From Mycobacterium sp. 141 (GTDB lineage Bacteria > Actinomycetota > Actinomycetes > Mycobacteriales > Mycobacteriaceae): a DNA stretch of 64,000 bases. A model generated the notes under the pieces. That model did no database searches. It worked only from the letters and a program-made list of their open reading frames with translations, and was not told the DNA's origin. Location: contig NZ_KB908260.1 in assembly GCF_000382405.1 (NCBI RefSeq), forward strand, positions 1-64,000, read 5' to 3'. Of this stretch, positions 23,138-32,600 are shown one piece after another. The position numbers were made by a program, and so were the translations under genes. Every line of letters begins with the position of its first letter. Within the stretch, counting starts at the first letter, position 1.

Positions 23138-25252
23138 TCACGATTTCTGACGGCCTTTCACCAATGCCAGCACATCGGCGCCGTATTGCTCGAGCTTGCG
23201 GGCACCGATGCCGGGGATGGACACCAGAGCAGCGTCATCGGTGGGCTGCGACTCGGCGATGGCGATCAGCGTGTTGTCGGTGAACACGACGTAGGCCGGG
23301 ACCTTCATCTCCTTGGAGACGCGCAGTCGCCAGTCTTTGAGCTCGGCCAGCAACTCCTCGTCCAGGTTGGCCGGACATGTTTCGCAGCGCCGCAACATGA
23401 TCGCCGGTGACGTAGTCAGGGTGGCGTTGCATACCCGGCAGCGCGGAGTGGCGCCGCGTTGGCGACGGTTGCGGTCGGGGGCGGCCGCTCTGGTGCTCGA
23501 GAGTTGAGGTGCGATGCCGTTGAGAAAGCGCGACGGTCGTCGCCCCTGCCGCCCGCCCGGCGTACGGGCCAGCGCCCAACTCAACGCCAGGTGCACCCGT
23601 GCCCGGGTCACCCCGACGTAGAGCAGCCGGCGTTCTTCCTCGACCGGCTCACTGTCCGGGCCGTGGGTCAGGGCATGCGAGATCGGTAGCGTGCCATCCG
23701 CCAAACCGACCAGGAACACCGCATCCCATTCCAGCCCCTTGGCCGCATGCAGGGACGCCAGCGTCACGCCCTGCACAACCGGTGGGTGCCGGGCGTCGGC
23801 GCGTTGACGCAGTTCGGCGACCAAGGCTCGCATATCCAGGTCGGGACGCAGTGCGACCTCCTCATCGACGAGTTCGGCCAGTGCGCCGAGCGCTTCCCAG
23901 CGCTCGCGGGCCCGGGTACCTGCGGGAGGCTCGGCGGTCAGCCCGAGTGGCTCGAGCAGCTCCCGCACCGAAGCGGCCAGATCATCGGTCTCGGCGCCGC
24001 GTTCGGCGCTGCGCTGCAACGCCACCAGGGCCTGGCGGATCTCCTGACGGCTGAAGAAGCCCTCGCCACCACGCACCTGGAAGGCGATCCCAGCCTCGGT
24101 CAGCGCCTCCTCGTACACCTCGGATTGAGCATTGATCCGGTACAGCACCGCGATTTCGGCTGGCGCCGTTCCCGATTCGATCAGCTTCTTGATCGAGCGG
24201 GCCACCGCAGCGGCCTCGGCGACCTCGTCGGGGTGCTCGGAGAAGGTCGGCGCCGGGCCGGGATCGCGTTGCCCCACCAGATGCAACTTGCTGCCCGCCA
24301 TACGGCCCCGCGCGGCGGCGATCACCCGGTTGGCCAGCGAGACCACCTGCGGCGTGGACCGGTAGTCACGCTCCAGGCGCACCACCGCGGCGTCGGGAAA
24401 TCGCCGCGAGAAGTCGAGTAGATACCGCGGCGTGGCGCCGGTGAACGAGTAGATGGTCTGGTTGGCATCACCGACGACGGTGAGGTCGTCACGATCCCCG
24501 AGCCAGGCGTCGAGCACCCGCTGCTGCAGCGGGGTGACGTCCTGATATTCGTCGACGACGAAGCAGCGGTAGCGGTCGCGGAACTCCTGCGCCACCGCGG
24601 CGTCGTTCTCGATCGCCGCGGCCGTGTGCAGCAGCAGATCGTCGAAATCCAGCAGCGTGGTGTCATCGCGGCGGGCCTTGAGCGACTCGTACCCCGCGTA
24701 GACAGCAGACACCCTCGCCGCGTCGAACGGTATGTCACGGCCGACCTCGGCGACGGCCGCCGGATATCCCTCCGGTGTGATCAAAGATGCTTTGGCCCAT
24801 TCGATTTCGCCGGCGAGGTCCCGCACGTCGTCAGTACTGGTCTGCATACCCGACCGGCTGGCGGCCTGAGCGACGACGGAGAACTTGCTGTCGAGCAACT
24901 CCCAGCCGGTGGTGCCGACCAGGCGCGGCCAGAAGTACTGCAGTTGCCTGCGGGCCGCCGCGTGGAACGTCACTGCCTGGACGGCGCCGGTGGGCACCCC
25001 GGACTCCTGTCCGAGTGCTCGCAACCGGCCCCGCATCTCCCCCGCCGCACGAGCGGTGAAGGTCACCGCGAGCACCTGGCTGGCCGCGACATGCCCGGTG
25101 GCGACGAGGTGCGCGATCCGGCGGGTGATGGTGCGAGTCTTGCCCGTGCCCGCGCCCGCGAGCACACACACCGGGCCGCGCGCGGCGAGCACAGCCTCGC
25201 GCTGTTCATCGTCGAGATCGTCCAGGGTTGCGACGGGGGCCTGCGACGACAT
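23138..25252 (-). CDS. uvrD2: UvrD2 ATP-dependent 3'-5' DNA helicase with HRDC domain
   Basis: This 704-residue SF1 helicase has motif I ([15 protein letters not shown]), motif II ([13 protein letters not shown]), motif III ([15 protein letters not shown]), motif V/VI ([35 protein letters not shown]), a tetracysteine element (CRVCNATL and CETCPANL) and a C-terminal HRDC domain ([19 protein letters not shown]). This is the mycobacterial UvrD2 architecture, essential in M. tuberculosis and acting in DNA repair or replication. The start is uncertain: 25252 (MSSQAP) or 25261 (MDPMSS). It is transcribed on the whiB7 strand, ending about 30 bp upstream of the whiB7 promoter region. Confidence 0.95.
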   Translation of the reverse strand: MSSQAPVATLDDLDDEQREAVLAARGPVCVLAGAGTGKTRTITRRIAHLVATGHVAASQVLAVTFTARAAGEMRGRLRALGQESGVPTGAVQAVTFHAAARRQLQYFWPRLVGTTGWELLDSKFSVVAQAASRSGMQTSTDDVRDLAGEIEWAKASLITPEGYPAAVAEVGRDIPFDAARVSAVYAGYESLKARRDDTTLLDFDDLLLHTAAAIENDAAVAQEFRDRYRCFVVDEYQDVTPLQQRVLDAWLGDRDDLTVVGDANQTIYSFTGATPRYLLDFSRRFPDAAVVRLERDYRSTPQVVSLANRVIAAARGRMAGSKLHLVGQRDPGPAPTFSEHPDEVAEAAAVARSIKKLIESGTAPAEIAVLYRINAQSEVYEEALTEAGIAFQVRGGEGFFSRQEIRQALVALQRSAERGAETDDLAASVRELLEPLGLTAEPPAGTRARERWEALGALAELVDEEVALRPDLDMRALVAELRQRADARHPPVVQGVTLASLHAAKGLEWDAVFLVGLADGTLPISHALTHGPDSEPVEEERRLLYVGVTRARVHLALSWALARTPGGRQGRRPSRFLNGIAPQLSSTRAAAPDRNRRQRGATPRCRVCNATLTTSPAIMLRRCETCPANLDEELLAELKDWRLRVSKEMKVPAYVVFTDNTLIAIAESQPTDDAALVSIPGIGARKLEQYGADVLALVKGRQKS

Positions 25253-25388
25253 GGGGTCCATGATGGCAGCCGCCGGCGACATGATCAGGCATCCGGTGTC
25301 GGGACACCGCATGTCGGGCCGGTGACCAGCGGAGATCAGTTATACATAAGTGGCAGTCGCGGTCGCGTGGACAGCGCCCGCACCCGGC

Positions 25389-25586
25389 TGTTCTCGGCCA
25401 TTCGGGAAAGTAGATCCACTGCCACAGCGGCGGCAGTGCGGAGCCTGCGGCGAACCGGTCGTCGAGGTCGAGCGTGGCAGCCAGGTCCGTCGCGCGCTGC
25501 GGGCTCAACGAATCCGATGATTCGATCGGCTCGGGCGACCAATCGGCGATGTGGCGCGCCAGCGTGTCTGAGGTCTCAAAAGCCAT
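25389..25586 (-). pseudogene. N-terminal fragment of a MaoC/FAS1-like acyl-dehydratase
   Basis: MAFETSDTLARHIADWSPEP followed 30 residues later by LPPLWQWIYFPEWP is the N-terminal end of FAS1-like/mesaconyl-CoA-type hydratases, in which LPPLWHW is diagnostic. After about 66 residues similarity stops and the frame runs into Arg/Cys-rich, non-homologous sequence; no hotdog catalytic core follows in any frame. It is probably the remnant of a gene deleted between uvrD2 and mrx1. Confidence 0.6.
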
Positions 25587-25832
25587 GTCAACTCCTCGAA
25601 TCGCAGTGGCGGCGCACTCGGTCAATGCGTCGTCCCAGTACTGCACCGAGCCGCACTCCGAATACCATGCCAGCGCGCATCACCGTCGTGACACCCCCGC
25701 ACACGAACACGCCACGGGGACAAGGAATCCAGGTATTCCGAGATCCAGTCATGCTCGGCTCCGTCCCAACACGCTTTAGCAACCGACCGCTGAGCAGGAA
25801 GCCACCGGCGGTTCGGCTACGTTGTGTGAACT

Positions 25833-26081
25833 ATGACTGCTACGTCCTCCGACCTGACCATGTACACGACCAGTTGGTGCGGTTACTGCCGGCGCCTGAA
25901 GACAGCGCTGCGGGCCGAAGGCATCGGCTGGACCGAAATCGACATCGAGGCCGACCCCGCCGCCGCGGAGTTCGTGGGTTCGGTCAACGGAGGCAACCAT
26001 GTGGTGCCGACGGTGAAGTTCGCCGACGGATCGACGCTGACCAATCCGAGCATCAAGCAGGTCAAAGCCAGACTGAGCTAG
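25833..26081 (+). CDS. mrx1: Mycoredoxin (glutaredoxin-like)
   Basis: This 82-residue thioredoxin-fold protein has the active site TTSWCGYCRRLK near residue 15 and the cis-Pro segment HVVPTVKFADG. Mycoredoxin-1 (Rv3198A) uses the Cys pair to reduce mycothiol mixed disulfides with electrons from mycothiol and NADPH, so it belongs to oxidative stress defence. Start and length match the family. It ends at a hairpin shared with the convergent nudC gene. Confidence 0.95.
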   Translation: MTATSSDLTMYTTSWCGYCRRLKTALRAEGIGWTEIDIEADPAAAEFVGSVNGGNHVVPTVKFADGSTLTNPSIKQVKARLS

Positions 26082-26091
26082 TCGCCGCTTC

Positions 26092-26153
26092 TCGCGAACA
26101 GGCGCTGCGGTCCGCGACACGCGGCTTTTCCGGTACTGCCGTGTCTGTTCGCG
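26092..26153. terminator. Bidirectional hairpin between mrx1 and nudC (GCGTCTGCTCGCG family)
   Basis: CGCGAACAG (about 26093-26101) and CTGTTCGCG (about 26145-26153) form the outer stem. Imperfect inner complementarity includes GACACG/CGTGTC. It is related to hairpins at 14209 and 37352. Confidence 0.65.
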
Positions 26154-26162
26154 GTGAGAACG

Positions 26163-27089
26163 TCAGTCGAGCGCGGCCCAGGATTCGATGATCTCGCGCG
26201 CGATGGAGATCGAGCCCGGCAGCAGCAGCCGCGAGGACGAATCGACCGAACTCCAGTCGCCGTACTCGAGGGCATGACGGATCTCGGCCCGGGTGAACCA
26301 ACCGGCTTCGACGATCTCGCCGTCGGTGAAGGCGAACGGCTGCTCGGGGTCACCGACGGCGTGGAAACCGACCATCAGCGACCGCGGAAACGGCCACGGC
26401 TGGCTGCCCAGATACTGCACATCGCTGACGGTCAGCCCGATCTCCTCGGCGATCTCGCGCACCACGCAGGTCTCGAAGGATTCCCCGGCCTCGACGAATC
26501 CCGCGAGGATCGAGAACAGCCGTTCGGGCCAGACCGCCTGCCGAGCCAGCACCGCGCGATCGTGGCCGTCGTGCACCAGGCAGATGACCGCAGGATCGAT
26601 GCGGGGATATTCCTCGTGACCGTCGGCGGCATTGACCCGGGCCCAGCCGGCCTTGACCGATTTGGTCACCGCGCCGTCGATCGCGCTGAACCCCGCGCGG
26701 TCGTGCCAGTTCAGCAACGCCGTCGCAGTGGCCACCAGTTGCGCGCTGGTGTCATCGAACACCGAGCCGGCCCGGCGCAGATCCAATACCTCGGTTTCGG
26801 CGTCGGGGTCCTCGGGTGCCTCCAGTGCACCACGCACCGCCCAGACATGTCTGCCGTCGTAGAGGCGGCCCAGAAACACGGCATGCTCCGGAGGCTTGTC
26901 GGCAATCGCCGAGGCCTTGCCCAACACCACCTTGCCTTGCGCGATCAGCACCTGGTTTCGGTGGTCGACACGCAGCAGCAACGCGTCGGCCCAGCCGGCG
27001 ATCGCTGCATCGATGTCGGTGCGCACGGTGTCGGCGCGGTCGGCCCCGATCCGGGACAGCAGTGGGACGTTGCGCAGGCGGAAGTCCAT
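26163..27089 (-). CDS. nudC: NudC NAD(H) pyrophosphatase / RNA NAD-decapping Nudix enzyme
   Basis: This 308-residue enzyme cleaves NAD(H) to NMN(H) and AMP; in M. tuberculosis it has been linked to resistance to isoniazid/ethionamide adducts. The Nudix box is intact in GFVEAGESFETCVVREIAEE followed by IGL, and SQPWPFPRSLMVGF is the NADH-pyrophosphatase signature. The zinc-ribbon cysteines of E. coli NudC are absent (GWARVNAADGHEEYPR occupies the position), which I believe is normal for mycobacteria. ATG 27089 was chosen since upstream codons overlap the channel gene. It lies 31 bp behind the K+ channel gene on the same strand, probably one operon. Confidence 0.95.
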   Translation of the reverse strand: MDFRLRNVPLLSRIGADRADTVRTDIDAAIAGWADALLLRVDHRNQVLIAQGKVVLGKASAIADKPPEHAVFLGRLYDGRHVWAVRGALEAPEDPDAETEVLDLRRAGSVFDDTSAQLVATATALLNWHDRAGFSAIDGAVTKSVKAGWARVNAADGHEEYPRIDPAVICLVHDGHDRAVLARQAVWPERLFSILAGFVEAGESFETCVVREIAEEIGLTVSDVQYLGSQPWPFPRSLMVGFHAVGDPEQPFAFTDGEIVEAGWFTRAEIRHALEYGDWSSVDSSSRLLLPGSISIAREIIESWAALD

Positions 27090-27120
27090 CAACTTCCCCC
27101 GTCGCTGCGCTCGCCCCGGG

Positions 27121-28215
27121 TCATCGCTCGGCGTCTGCGCTGCGGATGTAGAGCAGCCGGTCGCCGGACTCCAATGCATCCACCTCGGGATCGTCCACCC
27201 GCACCAGGCGGCCGCCGCGCACCACGCCGAGCACGATGTCGTGCAGATGCCGCGGCGAGCCGCCCTCCTCCTTCAGTTCGACCTCCCGCTCGGCGATCGC
27301 GAAGCCCGCATCGGGTGTCAGCAGGTCCTCGACCATCTCCACCACACTCGGGGTCTGGGTGGCGATGCCCAGTAGCCGGCCCGCGGTCTCCGCGGACACC
27401 ACGGTCGAATCCGCGCCGGACTGCCGCAACAGATGCTGGTTCTCGGCTTCCCGCGCGGCCGCAATGATCTTGGCGTTGGGAGCCAGCTCCCTGGCGGTCA
27501 GGGTCACCAGCACCGCGCTGGCATCGTTATCGGTCGCGACGACAATCGATTTGGCGTGCTGTGCGCTGGCCAGCCGGAGGATGTCGGACTTGGTGGCGTC
27601 ACCGTGCACAGTGACCAGGCCGGCACTCTTCGCGCGTTCCAGCGCTGTGGCGTTCTCGTCGACGACGACGATGTCGGCCGGGGCCACCTCGTCACCCACC
27701 ATGGCAGCCACGGCCGTGCGGCCCTTGGTGCCGTATCCGATGACGACGGTGTGGTTACGCACTCTGTTCCTCCATCGCTGGATCTTCAGCGCCTGCCGAG
27801 ACTGGGTGGTCAGGGTTTCCACGGTGGTACCGATGAGGACGATCAGGAAGGCCACCCGCAGCGGCGTGATGATCAGAACGTTGACCAGACGCGCTGATTC
27901 CGTATAGGGCGTGATGTCGCCGTAGCCCGTTGTTGACAGCGACACGGTCGCGTAATACAGGCAATCCAGGAACGACAGCGGATGGTCCGGATCCGGCACG
28001 CTGTCGTTGTCGCGGTACCCGTAGCGGTCCATGTAGACGATCAGCACCGCCGCGAACAGTGCAGCCAACGCGTAGAACACTCGCATGGCGATTCTGCGCG
28101 CCGGGCTGACGAACGGCTCCGGTATGCGGAGCACGTCGGTGAGCGCGGCGTCAGGCCGCGAGGTGAGGTTCTCGTCGATCGCGGCGAGTCGGCGCCGCAG
28201 CCTGCCCTTAGCCAC
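27121..28215 (-). CDS. Potassium channel with RCK (TrkA-N/C) domains (Rv3200c-like)
   Basis: This 364-residue inner-membrane channel has two transmembrane helices (FYALAALFAAVLIVYMDRYG and LRVAFLIVLIGTTVETLT) around the pore helix with selectivity filter TVSLSTTGYGDITP. A cytoplasmic TrkA-N Rossmann domain follows (HTVVIGYGTKGRTAVAAMV, with GxGxxG as GYGTKG), then a TrkA-C domain. Ligand-gated K+ flux controlled by NAD(H) or nucleotide binding is expected, which would fit the co-transcribed NudC. The tetrameric form is inferred from the family. Confidence 0.95.
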   Translation of the reverse strand: MAKGRLRRRLAAIDENLTSRPDAALTDVLRIPEPFVSPARRIAMRVFYALAALFAAVLIVYMDRYGYRDNDSVPDPDHPLSFLDCLYYATVSLSTTGYGDITPYTESARLVNVLIITPLRVAFLIVLIGTTVETLTTQSRQALKIQRWRNRVRNHTVVIGYGTKGRTAVAAMVGDEVAPADIVVVDENATALERAKSAGLVTVHGDATKSDILRLASAQHAKSIVVATDNDASAVLVTLTARELAPNAKIIAAAREAENQHLLRQSGADSTVVSAETAGRLLGIATQTPSVVEMVEDLLTPDAGFAIAEREVELKEEGGSPRHLHDIVLGVVRGGRLVRVDDPEVDALESGDRLLYIRSADAER

Positions 28216-28268
28216 GGGTATCGGTCATGCGGGGATCCATCCGAGCGGTCGCACGCCACAATGTAACC

Positions 28269-28658
28269 ATGACCACCGCCGCGCCTCAGCGAACCGTCGC
28301 CGCCCGCACCGCCCGGCGGCTCGCCGTCATGCTGCTCGGCATGGGCACATTGCATTTCCTCGCCCCCAAACCGTTCGACACGATCATCCCGGCAGAGCTG
28401 CCCGGCACTGCCCGCTTCTACACCTATGCCTCCGGCGTCGGCGAATTGGCCACCGGCGTATTGCTGGCGGCTCCGCGCACCCGGCGGCTCGGCGCACTGG
28501 CCGCAGCGGCGCTGTTCATCGCGGTGTTCCCGGGCAACGTCAACATGGTGCGGCTGTGGTGGGGCAAGCCGTGGCCGATGCGCATCATCGCGATCGCCCG
28601 CCTGCCGCTGCAGATCCCGTTGGTGACCACGGCGCTCAAGGTGTACCGCAGCTCCTAA
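28269..28658 (+). CDS. Small DoxX-like membrane protein
   Basis: This 129-residue protein has four hydrophobic segments (LAVMLLGMGTLHFLAP, YASGVGELATGVLLAA, LGALAAAALFIAVFPG, IARLPLQIPLVTTALK) and a basic N-terminus. The layout and the HF..P motif resemble DoxX-type proteins. ATG 28269 is preceded by ACAATG at leaderless distance. It is divergent from the K+ channel gene. The function is unknown. Confidence 0.8.
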   Translation: MTTAAPQRTVAARTARRLAVMLLGMGTLHFLAPKPFDTIIPAELPGTARFYTYASGVGELATGVLLAAPRTRRLGALAAAALFIAVFPGNVNMVRLWWGKPWPMRIIAIARLPLQIPLVTTALKVYRSS

Positions 28659-28703
28659 GCGCACTGCCAGCTGGTTTGGCAAGGCTATCGTTGCTGGCAG
28701 CAC

Positions 28704-29444
28704 GTGGTTTCGATGTATATCGTCGCAGCCGTGCCGAGCCCCACACACCCGGCCGAACCGCACGCCGGATCGGTCTCGTCGAAGCTGAACTGGCTACGCG
28801 CCGGCGTGCTCGGCGCCAACGACGGGATCGTCTCCACTGCGGGCATCGTCGTCGGCGTGGCAGCTGCCACCGCGGACCGTGGCCCCATCCTGACCGCCGG
28901 TGTCGCCGGCCTGGCGGCGGGTGCGGTGTCGATGGCGTTGGGTGAATACGTCTCGGTGAGCACGCAACGGGACACCGAACGCGCGCTGCTGAGCAAAGAA
29001 CGCCGCGAGTTACGAACCGACCCCGCAGCAGAATTGGACGAACTCGCCGAACTCTATGAAGCCAAGGGGTTGTCGCCGGTCACTGCGCGCACCGTGGCCG
29101 AGGAACTCACCGACCATGACGCCTTCGCCGCACACGCCGAGGTCGAACTGGGTATCGATCCGAACGAACTGACCAACCCGTGGCAGGCCGCGTCGTCGTC
29201 GGCGCTGTCGTTCACCGTCGGTGCGCTGTTGCCGTTGGTCGCGGTCCTGTTGCCACCGGCGACGTGGCGGGTCCCGGTCACCGTTGTCGCGGTATTACTG
29301 GCCCTGATGCTCACCGGGACGGTGTCGGCCGGTATGGGCGGCGCGCCCAAGGGCCGTGCGGTGCTGCGAAACGTGATCGGTGGTGGCCTGGCGCTGGCGA
29401 TCACCTATGCGATCGGCCGTTTGGTCGGCGCCGCGATCACCTGA
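28704..29444 (+). CDS. VIT-family (CCC1-type) Fe/Mn transporter
   Basis: This 246-residue inner-membrane protein has the VIT1 signature RAGVLGANDGIVSTAGIVVG in helix 1, then GAVSMALGEYVSVSTQRDTE, a cytoplasmic helical metal-binding insert (residues 85-155, rich in Glu) and three further helices. VIT proteins export or sequester Fe2+/Mn2+ by proton antiport. Start GTG 28704, ATG 28713 or GTG 28731 are all possible; the conserved region starts well after. It could be co-expressed with the DoxX-like gene 45 bp upstream. Confidence 0.92.
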   Translation: MVSMYIVAAVPSPTHPAEPHAGSVSSKLNWLRAGVLGANDGIVSTAGIVVGVAAATADRGPILTAGVAGLAAGAVSMALGEYVSVSTQRDTERALLSKERRELRTDPAAELDELAELYEAKGLSPVTARTVAEELTDHDAFAAHAEVELGIDPNELTNPWQAASSSALSFTVGALLPLVAVLLPPATWRVPVTVVAVLLALMLTGTVSAGMGGAPKGRAVLRNVIGGGLALAITYAIGRLVGAAIT

Positions 29445-29495
29445 GCTCGATGCCTCCCGTCAGCCAAGGAATCCGATGACAGCTATCAAGACACC

Positions 29496-29651
29496 ATGAT
29501 CTATTTCTCGGTGGCATTGCTGGTCGTCGCGCTGGTGGCGGTGCTCGTCGGGGTTGCCTCGATGGTGCAGATCTATCGCATCGGGGACGCCGGAGCCCAG
29601 TCGGTGTGGAGTAAAGAGATCGCGCATCTGACCTCGGCCAACGAGGGCTAG
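29496..29651 (+). CDS. 51-aa single-pass membrane protein
   Basis: This small ORF, ATG 29496 to TAG 29651, encodes one transmembrane helix near its N-terminus (YFSVALLVVALVAVLVGVAS) followed by a charged helix (YRIGDAGAQSVWSKEIAHLT). Third-position GC is high as in real genes here. Its stop overlaps the stop of the convergent adnB gene by 3 bp. No strong ribosome site is seen. It is likely a small membrane protein of unknown role. Confidence 0.6.
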   Translation: MIYFSVALLVVALVAVLVGVASMVQIYRIGDAGAQSVWSKEIAHLTSANEG

Positions 29652-32600
29652 GTCTGCTGCGCTGCCGGCGATTCCGCCAGTAACGCAGCCAATTCTTCTG
29701 CATCGGGCAGGGTTTCGGGCCTGACCGTCTGACCGGACCGCACGTAGTGGAAGGCCGCACGTACCGATTCCGGCGGGCACCCGCGCAACGCGGCCCAGGC
29801 CAGTCGGTAGACCGCGAGCTGTATCGCGGCTTGCTCCTCGGCTTCCGGAGTGTCCGGCGGCTCACCGGTCTTCCAATCCACAACGGTTGCGGTGCCGTCG
29901 GCGTCGGCGAACACCGCGTCGATGCGGCCCCGGACCAGGGTCTTACCGAGCACCATGTCGAAGGGCACCTCCACCTCGATCGGTGTGCGGGCGGCCCACG
30001 GCGACATCACGAACGCGTCCTGCAATACCGCGAGTTCTTCGGCGCAGCCGCGGCCGACCTCGCTGTCGACCGCACCGGGCAGATCATCGAGATCGAACAA
30101 GCGCTCGGCATGGAAGAACCGTTGGACCCATTCGTGGAAGACAGTGCCCAGCAAGGCATGCGGGTCCGGACGCTGCGGTAGCCGGCGGTGCAGCCGTTGC
30201 AACGCCGCCTGCGGATCCCGGCTGAGTTCGACGAGCGTGCTGACCGACACCTGGCCGGGCAGTTCCGCCGGAACCGTATGCGGTGCCGGGACCCGTTCGG
30301 CCAGTAGCGCGTCTACGTCGGCGCCCCAGCCGTCGGTGTCTGTTCCCTCGCCGAGGTCCCCTGCCATCGCCCGAGCAATGAGCTCCGCTCCGCGGCGTAC
30401 ATCGCCGTCAGGACCAGGATTCGCCGGCCATATCGCTTCGACTGCCTTGTCCCGCAACGGATTCTGCTCACCGGCGACTGGCTCGGGCGCCCACTGCTCG
30501 ATGTCGCCGCAGGGTGTGCCGTCAGCTCCGGCGTCCTCCAGAATGCTCTTGATCTCGCACAGGAATTCCGACGGACCCCGCGGCTTGCTCTCGGTGGCAC
30601 CCCAGTGGTGTCCGGACAGCAGCAAGGTGTCCTCGGCGCGGGTGACGGCCACGTAGAGCAACCGGCGCTCCTCGTCGACACGGCGCTGCTCGAGCTTACT
30701 CTTGTGGTCGGCGATCTTGTCCGACAGCACCTTTCGATCATTGACATCCGAGGTGTCGAGCACCGGGACCCCGATCTCGGACACTGTGGCGCGGTCGCCG
30801 CGCAGCAGCGGCGGCAAGTCCGCGGCGTCAGTGAGCCAGGTGCGCGCCGACGCCGTCGACGGGAATATCCGCGCACTCAGGTGCGGCACCGCCACCACCT
30901 GCCATTCCAGACCCTTGGCGGCGTGCACGGTCAGGATCTGCACCCGATCGTGCGAGACCGCCAATTCAGCTGGCGCAAGCCCGTTTTCGACCACCGTCGC
31001 GGCGTCGAGGTAGGCGAGCAACCCCTCGACCACGGCGCCGGGGCGCCCAACGTACTCAGCGCCGGGGCGCCCAACTCGCTCGGCGCCGGGGCGCCCAACT
31101 CGCTCAGCGCCCGAGCGGCCGGCGTAATCGGCCACCAGATCGCAGAACGTGTCGAGATGCTCGGTGCCGGTCCAGCCTGCGGTCACGGGCCGCGCTGCCC
31201 GCGCCTCTGCGTCCAGCCCTGCCACCCGCCGGACCTCGGCGACCAGTTCGGGCAGCGGGTGGTTCAGATGTGCCCGCAGCATCGTCAGCTCCCGGCCCAG
31301 CGCCACGATCCGCTGGTAGCCCGCGGCCGAATAGTTCTCGGCCGCACCGGGATCGCAGATCGCGTCGGCCAGGCACGCGGCGTCGGCGTCGGGAGCGGCC
31401 GCCGCGACGATGTCGGCCGGACCGGGCTCGCCGTGCGGGCGGTCGTCCAGCTCGACCGCTCGGCGCCACAACGCCGTGAGGTCGCCGGCGCCGAACCGCC
31501 ACCGCGGCCCGGTGAGGATGCGCATGACCGCAGGCCCAGCGGTGGGGTCGGCGACCAGCCGCAGCATCGCCACCAGATCGGCCACCTCGGGCACCCCCAG
31601 CAGCCCAGCCACTCCGACCACCTCGACCGGAACCCCGCGGGCCTCGAGCGCTTCGGCCATCGGGGCAGCATCAGCGTTGCGCCGCACCAGAACCGCCGCC
31701 GTCGGCGCCGAAGCACCGTCTTCGCGGGCCCCGTGGTACCTGCCCGCGACCTGGTCTGCCACCCAATCCCGTTCCGCCGCAACATCAGTCAACAGTGCAC
31801 AGCGTATGGTGCCCGGATCGGCACCGGGGCGGGGCAGCAATTCCCGCACCGATACCGAACGGCGCCGCGCCTCGGCCGAGATGGCATTGGCTACGTGCAG
31901 GGTGCTGGGCGGATTGCGCCAGCTGGTCCGCAACTCCAGGGTCGGTGCCGGCGTGCCGTCTGCCAGCGGGAAATCGGTGGTGAACCGGGGCAGGTTGGTG
32001 GCCGAAGCGCCCCGCCAGCCGTAGATCGACTGGATCGGATCACCGACGGCCGTCAGCGCCAGCCCGTCGTCGGCACCGCGACCGAACAACGCCGACAACG
32101 CGACGCGCTGGGAATGCCCGGTGTCCTGGTACTCGTCGAGCAGCACGACGCGGAAGCGTTGCCGCAACTGCGCACCAACCTGCGGGAAACCAGCCGCCAG
32201 CCGGGCTGCGGCGGCCATCTGCATGCCGAAATCCATCACCTTGTCGGTGCGCAGCCGTTGATGCAGCGCATCGATCAGCGGTACCAGCTCGGTGCGTTCG
32301 GTCTGGGTGGCCAGCATGCGTAGCAGCCACTGACTCGGTCCGCGGTCACGCTGATATGGCCCGGCCGGAAGAGTGTGGACCAACCGCTCGAGTTCGGTGT
32401 GGGTGTCGCGCAGCTGATCGGTGTCGACGAGGTGCTCGGCCAGCGCCCCGGAAAGACGCAGCACCATCGCAGTGACCGCGGCCGGGGTCTTGTCGGTGTC
32501 GAGCCGGGCCGGGTGCGCGCACACCACATCAAACGCCAACTGCCACAGTTCGGTTTCGCTGAGTAGCCGGGTATCCGGTTCGACGGGCAGCAACAGGCCG

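Noticed and set aside
31035-31125. Possible CRISPR or insertion-sequence end
   Set aside because: The repeat keeps the adnB reading frame in 24-bp steps without spacers.
30605-32323. 572-codon plus-strand ORF over adnB
   Set aside because: Shadow ORF, rich in Arg/Gln/His, no motifs; adnB frame is unambiguous.
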